This document shows, piece by piece, positions 29,003 through 33,421 of a stretch of DNA of 33,421 nt. Made by a program: the position numbers and the translations under genes. Source of the stretch: Woeseiaceae bacterium (GTDB lineage Bacteria > Pseudomonadota > Gammaproteobacteria > Steroidobacterales > Woeseiaceae); assembly GCA_030066075.1 (NCBI GenBank), contig JASJCH010000011.1, positions 1 to 33,421 of the forward strand. Direction: 5' to 3'. Under the pieces are notes generated by a model, which saw only the letters and a list, made by a program, of their open reading frames with translations, was not told the DNA's origin and ran no database searches. The stretch's first letter is position 1. Every line of letters begins with the position of its first letter.

Positions 29003-29626
29003 GTGACGATCAGCGCAGAACACCTCCGCGAGCGGCTGGCCGGGACCCGCAAGCCGCTCGATCCGCTCGATGTCGTCGTGCCGTCGGGGACCTACAAATG
29101 GCCCGCCGGCATGCTCGAGAAGATCGCGGCGACGCTGAAGCCCGCCGGTGTGCTGATCCCTGTCCGACGCCATGACACCGGGCTGACCGTGCTATTAACC
29201 AAGCGCTCGGCCGATCTCAAGCATCACGCCGGCCAGGTCAGTTTTCCGGGCGGCCGCATGGAAGAGACCGATGCCGATATCGAGGTCACGGCCTTGCGCG
29301 AGACCCGGGAGGAGGTCGGTATCGCTGAGGAGCACGTCGCCATCATCGGCTATCTCGAGACGATGCCGACCGTAACCGGCTACGCGGTCACGCCCGTTGT
29401 CGGGCTGCTCGACGGGCTGGTCGATCTCGAGATTGACCGGACCGAGGTGGAGTACACGTTCGAGGTGCCGCTGTCGTTCCTGCTCGACCCGGCTAACCAG
29501 CGCCTGGTTCAGCGCGAGTGGCAGGGCCTGTCATTCTCGATGGTTGAGTTTCATTTCGACGGCCAGCGCATCTGGGGGGCGACCGCACAGATGCTGATGA
29601 GATTCATAAATATAATTAATAAATAA
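29003..29626 (+). CDS. nudL: Nudix CoA pyrophosphatase NudL-like
   Basis: A 207-residue Nudix hydrolase of the UPF0035/NudL class, predicted to split CoA and its derivatives into phosphopantetheine and 3',5'-ADP. The class signature LTKRSADLKHHAGQVSFPGG is followed by RMEETDADIEVTALRETREE and VGI, a Nudix box with the slightly lengthened loop usual for this class. The start is GTG 29003, directly after the fumC stop TAG. The final codons (RFINIINK) and the start of mazG form an AT-rich patch unlike the rest of the window. Confidence 0.92.
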   Translation: MTISAEHLRERLAGTRKPLDPLDVVVPSGTYKWPAGMLEKIAATLKPAGVLIPVRRHDTGLTVLLTKRSADLKHHAGQVSFPGGRMEETDADIEVTALRETREEVGIAEEHVAIIGYLETMPTVTGYAVTPVVGLLDGLVDLEIDRTEVEYTFEVPLSFLLDPANQRLVQREWQGLSFSMVEFHFDGQRIWGATAQMLMRFINIINK

Positions 29627-29632
29627 TAAGTT

Positions 29633-30412
29633 ATGAGTAGTATCAATAAATTACTTGAAGTTATGGCAAGTCTCCGTGACCCGGACAACGGCTGCCCGTG
29701 GGACCTCGAGCAGGACTTCGGCAGTATCGCCCCGTACACGGTTGAAGAGGCGTACGAGGTGGCCGACGCCATCGCCCGCGAGGACTTCGAAGCGCTGCGC
29801 GACGAACTCGGCGATTTGCTGTTGCAGGTGGTCTTTCACGCGCAGATGGCCAAAGAGGCCGGTTTTTTCGATTTCGACGATGTCGCCGGGACCATTTCGG
29901 ACAAGATGTTGCGCCGGCATCCGCACGTCTTCGGGACCGACGAGGAGCGGGCGGCCGGGGCGCAGGCAGGCAGCTGGGAGCGAATCAAGGCCGAAGAGCG
30001 GGCGGCAAAGGCGGACGACAGCGCGCTTGCGGGCATTGCGAGGGCGCTACCCGCCCTGAAAAGGGCGCAGAAACTGGGCAAGCGAGCGAGTCTCGTGGGC
30101 TTCGACTGGCCCGATCGGCGTGGGGTCCGCGACAAGATCCGCGAGGAGTTGGAAGAGCTCGAGGGGGCCGTTGGCACGCGTAGCCAGGAGGCTATCGAGG
30201 AGGAATTCGGCGACCTGCTGTTCGCGGTCGTCAATCTCGCCAGGCACCTCGACGTGGACCCGGAAAAGGTGCTGACGGCCGCGAACTTCAAGTTCGAACG
30301 GCGTTTTCGGGACATGGAGCGGTCCGTTGCCGCCCAGAACAAGGCCTTTGACCAGCAGACGCTGGAAACCCTGGACCAGGAGTGGCGGGCCGCCAAGAAG
30401 CGCGTCGGCTAG
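29633..30412 (+). CDS. mazG: Nucleoside triphosphate pyrophosphohydrolase MazG
   Basis: A 259-residue two-domain MazG that hydrolyses NTPs to NMP and pyrophosphate. The N-terminal domain starts LRDPDNGCPWDLEQDFGSIA and has the metal site EEAYE (38-42) with E58/D61 in DELGDLLLQVVFHA; the C-terminal domain repeats the pattern in REELEELEGAVG, EEEFGDLLFAVVNLARHL and ends with the typical NFKFERRFRDME. E. coli MazG is reported to lower ppGpp by depleting its precursors and lies beside relA; here the two genes are 26 kb apart. The ribosome site is weak (AAG) and the first 30 bases are AT-rich. Confidence 0.96.
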   Translation: MSSINKLLEVMASLRDPDNGCPWDLEQDFGSIAPYTVEEAYEVADAIAREDFEALRDELGDLLLQVVFHAQMAKEAGFFDFDDVAGTISDKMLRRHPHVFGTDEERAAGAQAGSWERIKAEERAAKADDSALAGIARALPALKRAQKLGKRASLVGFDWPDRRGVRDKIREELEELEGAVGTRSQEAIEEEFGDLLFAVVNLARHLDVDPEKVLTAANFKFERRFRDMERSVAAQNKAFDQQTLETLDQEWRAAKKRVG

Positions 30413-30440
30413 TTCAGCCGGGGTTCACGCCGTATTCAGC

Positions 30441-30470
30441 GGTGGTTCATTGCCACCCGTCTAGTCTTTT
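30441..30470 (+). terminator. Possible terminator after mazG
   Basis: GGTGG-TTCATTG-CCACC (30441-30457) forms a five-base-pair stem, but the nearest T run (TTTT, 30467-30470) begins nine bases after the stem. It could be a weak terminator between mazG and the next gene. Confidence 0.25.
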
Positions 30471-30475
30471 CCCCA

Positions 30476-30494
30476 GGCTGGCAAGAAGCCAGTC
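30476..30494 (+). other. Leader hairpin before the glycine-zipper gene
   Basis: GGCTGGC-AAGAA-GCCAGTC can form a seven-base-pair stem (one G-U pair) immediately upstream of the strong ribosome site AGGAG (30505-30509). It may stabilise or tune the mRNA 5' end. No promoter with clear consensus is recognisable in the 103-base gap. Confidence 0.3.
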
Positions 30495-30515
30495 GATTGG
30501 GAGAAGGAGACTACG

Positions 30516-31031
30516 ATGTTTACCAGGAAAACCACAGCAGGACTGGCCCTCGCAGCGACGCTGCTGGCCATTTCCGGAACCGCCAATGCGGTTACTTACG
30601 ATTACGCAAAGGTGCTGAGCTCTCAGCCCGTGTTTCGCACTGTCACGGTGAAGACGCCGGTGCGCGAGTGCTGGCAGGAGACGGAGTACTACAGCACCTA
30701 TGAACGTCGTCGCGGCGCGGGCGGACGCGCGCTGGCCGGCGCTGTCATCGGCGGCGTTATCGGTCACCAGTTCGGCAGCGGCCGCGGGAAGGATGCCGCG
30801 ACGGTTGCGGGCAGCGTGATCGGCGCCGCAATCGGCCATGGCCCGGTGCGCAGTGTTGACGTCGCACGGCCGGTCGAGCGCTGCGCGACGCGCTACGAGC
30901 ATCGCCGCGAACAGCGGATTGACGGCTACGACGTCGTCTATCGCTACCACGGACAGACCTACTCGACGCGTATGCCTTACGACCCGGGCAGAAAGATCAA
31001 GGTGCGTGTCGACATCCGACCCGCCGGGTGA
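30516..31031 (+). CDS. Glycine-zipper 2TM domain envelope protein
   Basis: A 171-residue exported protein. The signal peptide ends ANA (23-25) before VTYDYA. Residues about 72-108 form the glycine-zipper 2TM domain (LAGAVIGGVIGHQFGSG, then DAATVAGSVIGAAIGHG), as in the Rickettsia 17-kDa antigen family. It is flanked by two single cysteines (RECWQETEYY, Cys52; ERCATRYEHR, Cys123) that could form a disulfide in the periplasm. The C-terminal part (DGYDVVYRYHGQTYSTRMPYDPG) is common to related proteobacterial proteins. There is no lipobox. A strong AGGAG site precedes ATG 30516. It lies 12 bases before the PepSY-like gene and the two-component genes; function is unknown, though such proteins often respond to envelope stress. 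Confidence 0.87.
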   Translation: MFTRKTTAGLALAATLLAISGTANAVTYDYAKVLSSQPVFRTVTVKTPVRECWQETEYYSTYERRRGAGGRALAGAVIGGVIGHQFGSGRGKDAATVAGSVIGAAIGHGPVRSVDVARPVERCATRYEHRREQRIDGYDVVYRYHGQTYSTRMPYDPGRKIKVRVDIRPAG

Positions 31032-31043
31032 TACAGATACCGG

Positions 31044-31331
31044 ATGAACCCGATGCGACGACTGTCCGTTATTCTCCTTTTCGCCGCGCTGGCGCTGGGT
31101 CCTCTCAGTGCCGGCGCGGACGATCACGACGCGCGGCCCATCATGGTTGCGCAGAATAATGGCAAGACGTTGTCCGAGGCCGTCGAGCAGGTGCGCCGCC
31201 AGACCGGTGGACGCATCCTGAGCGCCGAAACCCGCGTGGAAGGCGGGCGCGAGGTCCACCACATCAAGGTGCTGACGGACGACGGCAAGGTCAAGACGCA
31301 CAAGGTTCCCGGACGCAAACGCGGAGGCTGA
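31044..31331 (+). CDS. PepSY-like small secreted protein
   Basis: A 95-residue protein with a signal peptide (MNPMRRLSVILLFAALALG, cleavage near SAGA-DDHD) and a single short PepSY-type domain: TLSEAVEQVRRQTGGRILSA, then GREVHHIKVLTDDGKVKTHKV. It ends in a very basic tail (PGRKRGG). PepSY domains are associated with inhibition of peptidases and with sensing at the envelope, and small PepSY proteins frequently precede PhoPQ-like regulator genes in gammaproteobacteria. The stop overlaps the regulator's possible first ATG (TGATG, 31329-31333). Met4 (31053) is an alternative start. Confidence 0.8.
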   Translation: MNPMRRLSVILLFAALALGPLSAGADDHDARPIMVAQNNGKTLSEAVEQVRRQTGGRILSAETRVEGGREVHHIKVLTDDGKVKTHKVPGRKRGG

Positions 31332-31336
31332 TGGTC

Positions 31337-32023
31337 ATGCGCTTGCTGGTTATTGAAGACGACGAGACGTTGCGGCAGTCCCTGGCCGCCAAGCTTGAAG
31401 ATGGCGGGTTCGCCGTGGAGCAGGCTGGCGACGGCAAGGAGGGCCTGTATTTCGCGCTCGAGTACCCCATCGACCTCGCGATCATCGACCTGGGTCTGCC
31501 CGAAGTCTCGGGTCTCGACATCATCCGTGAGCTGCGCGAGCAGGGCAGGACCTACCCGATCCTGATCCTGACGGCACGTGACCGCTGGGAAGACAAGGTG
31601 GCTGGTCTCGAGGCCGGCGCCGATGATTACGTTGTCAAACCGTTCCATGTCGAAGAAGTGACGGCGCGCGTCAACGCGTTGCTGCGGCGCAGCGGCGGCT
31701 GGGCCTCATCGATCATGAAGGCAGGCCCGGTAACGCTCGACATGTCGCGCCAGGAGCTCACGGTCAACGAGGCCGGCATCGAGCTGACGAGCTTCGAGTA
31801 CAAGATTATCGAATACCTGATGGTGCGCGCCGGACAGGTCGTGTCGAAGACCGAGCTTACCGAGCGCCTTTACGACCAGGACTTCGAGCGCGACAGCAAC
31901 GTCATCGAGGTATTCATCGGCCGGCTGCGCAAGAAGATGGATCCCGACAACACGATCAATCCCATCGAGACCCTGCGCGGCAGGGGTTATCGGTTCGCGC
32001 TGGAACGCGGCCCTTCAGAGTGA
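31337..32023 (+). CDS. OmpR-family response regulator (PhoP/QseB-like)
   Basis: A 228-residue transcription regulator. The receiver domain (MRLLVIEDDETLRQSL, phosphoacceptor Asp51 in AIIDLGLPEVSG, Thr79, Lys101 in DDYVVKPF) is followed by a winged-helix DNA-binding domain (about 130-225) with TSFEYKIIEYLMVRAGQVVS, DSNVIEVFIGRLRKKM and ETLRGRGYRF. I prefer ATG 31337, nine bases after GGAGG; ATG 31331 is in frame and overlaps the PepSY stop. The stop overlaps the kinase start (TGATG). It probably controls the upstream envelope genes, but no direct-repeat binding site was identified. Confidence 0.93.
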   Translation: MRLLVIEDDETLRQSLAAKLEDGGFAVEQAGDGKEGLYFALEYPIDLAIIDLGLPEVSGLDIIRELREQGRTYPILILTARDRWEDKVAGLEAGADDYVVKPFHVEEVTARVNALLRRSGGWASSIMKAGPVTLDMSRQELTVNEAGIELTSFEYKIIEYLMVRAGQVVSKTELTERLYDQDFERDSNVIEVFIGRLRKKMDPDNTINPIETLRGRGYRFALERGPSE

Positions 32024-33363
32024 TGTCTTCCCTCAGCGCGCGCCTGCTGATTTCGGTCAGTGTGCTGCTGGTGTTCTTTTTCGGCGTCACGATTGTCGTG
32101 CTCGACACGGCATTCCGCACCGCGGGCGAACAGGCGCAGCAGGATATCCTCGACGGCCACCTGATGGCGATCCTCGCCGCGGCGGAAGCAACCGAGACCG
32201 GCGGCCTGGAGCTGCCGCCGGATCTGCAGGAACCGCGTTTCGGCACGATCGGTTCAGGGCTCTATGCGGAGCTTCGGGATGCGGACGGCGAACCCGTATG
32301 GCGGTCACGGTCCGCGCTCGGGACGGATATTCCCGCCGGGACGGTCCCGGCGAGCGGCGTGCGCCAGTTCCTGCTGGAGTCGCTGGCGGATGGGACGCCG
32401 GTGCTGACGCTCAGCCTGGCCGTGCAGTGGGAACTGCCGGACGGCAATTATCGACCCTTCGTCTTCAAGGTGGCCGAGAGCCTCGAGTCCTTCAACGCGC
32501 AGGTGGCGGGATTCCGGCGCCAGCTTTTCGGCTGGTTCGCGGCGGTGGCCGCCATCATGCTGCTATCGATCGCCGGACTGCTGCGGCACCTGTTGCGCCC
32601 GCTACGTCAGATCGAGAACGAGATCGGCGAGATCGAGCAGGGACAGCGCGCTGAGCTGTCCGGGCAGTTCCCGACCGAACTGACCGGCGTCGCGCGCAAC
32701 ATGAACCTGCTGATCGACAGCGAGCGCGCCCGCTCGGATCGCTACCGCAAGACACTGGACAACCTGGCGCACAGTCTGAAGACCCCGCTCGCGGCGATGC
32801 GCGCCCTGCTGAACGAGGACAAGGACTCGGGCGAGGCCGCCAGGCTGAACGAGCAGATCGAGCGCATGGACGAGATCGTGCGCTACCAGCTGCGCAAGCC
32901 CTCGGCGTCCCAGGCGCAGAACCTGGTGCTTGCAAGGGTCGCGATCGAGCCGGAGATCGAGCGGCTGGTTGCGGGACTGGCAAAGGTGTACCACGACAAG
33001 TCGCCCGTTATCGAAACGGAGGTGGGGGCGGGTCTGACGTTTCGCGGTGACGCGGGCGATTTTCTCGAGATAGCCGGCAACCTGCTCGACAACGCCTGCA
33101 AATGGTGCCAAAGCACGGTGCGAATTTCGGTGACCGGCGCGCCCGGCGGCGAGACCCGGATGGTCGTCGCCGACGACGGCCCGGGAATCCCGGATGATGC
33201 GGCGGAGTCCTTGCTGCAGAGGGGCACGCGCCTCGACGAGAACACGCCAGGCCACGGTATTGGCCTGGCCGTCGTGAAAGAACTCGCCGAATCTTACGGC
33301 GGCACGCTCGAGATCGGCAGGGCCGACCTCGGCGGCGCGCAATTTACTGTGACGATCCCTTAG
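32023..33363 (+). CDS. PhoQ-like sensor histidine kinase
   Basis: A 446-residue inner-membrane kinase partner of the preceding regulator. It has transmembrane helix 1 (about 8-28), a periplasmic sensor region (about 29-165), helix 2 (about 168-190), a HAMP-like linker, the H-box LDNLAHSLKTPLAAMR with His250, the N-box AGNLLDNACKWC, the G1 box VVADDGPGIPDD (382-392) and the G2 box GHGIGLAVVKELAESYGG. HSLKTPLA and NLLDNACKW are typical of the PhoQ/PhoQ-like class. GTG 32020 is an alternative start one codon upstream. The last 20 bases overlap a minus-strand gene. The signal sensed is unknown. Confidence 0.93.
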   Translation: MSSLSARLLISVSVLLVFFFGVTIVVLDTAFRTAGEQAQQDILDGHLMAILAAAEATETGGLELPPDLQEPRFGTIGSGLYAELRDADGEPVWRSRSALGTDIPAGTVPASGVRQFLLESLADGTPVLTLSLAVQWELPDGNYRPFVFKVAESLESFNAQVAGFRRQLFGWFAAVAAIMLLSIAGLLRHLLRPLRQIENEIGEIEQGQRAELSGQFPTELTGVARNMNLLIDSERARSDRYRKTLDNLAHSLKTPLAAMRALLNEDKDSGEAARLNEQIERMDEIVRYQLRKPSASQAQNLVLARVAIEPEIERLVAGLAKVYHDKSPVIETEVGAGLTFRGDAGDFLEIAGNLLDNACKWCQSTVRISVTGAPGGETRMVVADDGPGIPDDAAESLLQRGTRLDENTPGHGIGLAVVKELAESYGGTLEIGRADLGGAQFTVTIP

Positions 33364-33421
33364 ACCTTGCGAGGTGCATGATGGGCTCGACGAACTCGAG
33401 CGGCATCGGGAACACGATCGT
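33344..33421 (-). CDS. C-terminal end of a minus-strand gene, possibly a slipin/SPFH protein (continues outside window)
   Basis: The last 25 codons of a frame that enters from the right edge and ends with TAA at 33344-33346. The translation TIVFPMPLEFVEPIMHLARS resembles the tail that ends many slipin/SPFH proteins after their coiled coil (FP-hydrophobic-P pattern). The fragment is too short to be certain. It overlaps the kinase gene by 20 bases. Confidence 0.4.
   Translation of the reverse strand, partial: TIVFPMPLEFVEPIMHLARSKGSSQ

Overview
The window is ordinary core-genome DNA from a high-GC gammaproteobacterium. The support is gene content and order: yebC-ruvCAB-ybgC-tolQRAB-pal-cpoB-tRNA-Lys (the arrangement seen in Pseudomonas and its relatives), a fused aspartokinase-homoserine dehydrogenase followed by thrB and thrC, nudJ-mnmA near purB, a RelA-type synthetase, DUF2333, and a PhoP/PhoQ-like regulator pair. 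A Chromatiales/Woeseiaceae/Xanthomonadales-like lineage is possible, but I cannot place it from this sequence alone. I see no prophage, insertion sequence, CRISPR array or obvious island. Spacing is tight: many genes overlap by ATGA, GTGA or TGATG, and no gene-free stretch exceeds about 165 bases.

Layout, left to right. 1-1165: the end of an NfeD gene and a QmcA-like SPFH gene, converging on relA (1162-3294, minus). 3399-11333: a probable long plus-strand operon for a YebC translation/regulatory factor, the RuvCAB Holliday-junction machine, and the Tol-Pal cell-envelope system, followed by tRNA-Lys(UUU). 11577-16925: the threonine pathway from aspartate (thrA fusion, thrB, thrC), with a membrane-anchored NERD protein translationally coupled to thrC. 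16885-17679: tatD on the minus strand. 17755-19242: a secreted VNG-repeat protein and a YgjP-type zinc metallopeptidase. 19279-27525, all minus and read from right to left: purB, a DUF7931/PLD-like gene, nudJ, mnmA, acnA, cobB and DUF2333. 27614-30412, plus: fumC, nudL and mazG. 30516-33363, plus: a glycine-zipper envelope protein, a PepSY-like small secreted protein, and an OmpR-family regulator with a PhoQ-like kinase. The last bases hold the end of a further minus-strand gene.

How the genes fit together. acnA and fumC are TCA-cycle enzymes. acnA is translationally overlapped by a sirtuin whose YxxR motif suggests removal of acidic acyl groups. NudJ, NudL and MazG clean up nucleotides. The glycine-zipper/PepSY/two-component block looks like an envelope-sensing unit. 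I found no convincing wholly new system. The best leads are the periplasmic VNG-repeat (predicted beta-solenoid) protein, the NERD protein attached to the threonine operon, the structured purB-DUF7931 intergenic region, and the acnA-cobB coupling.
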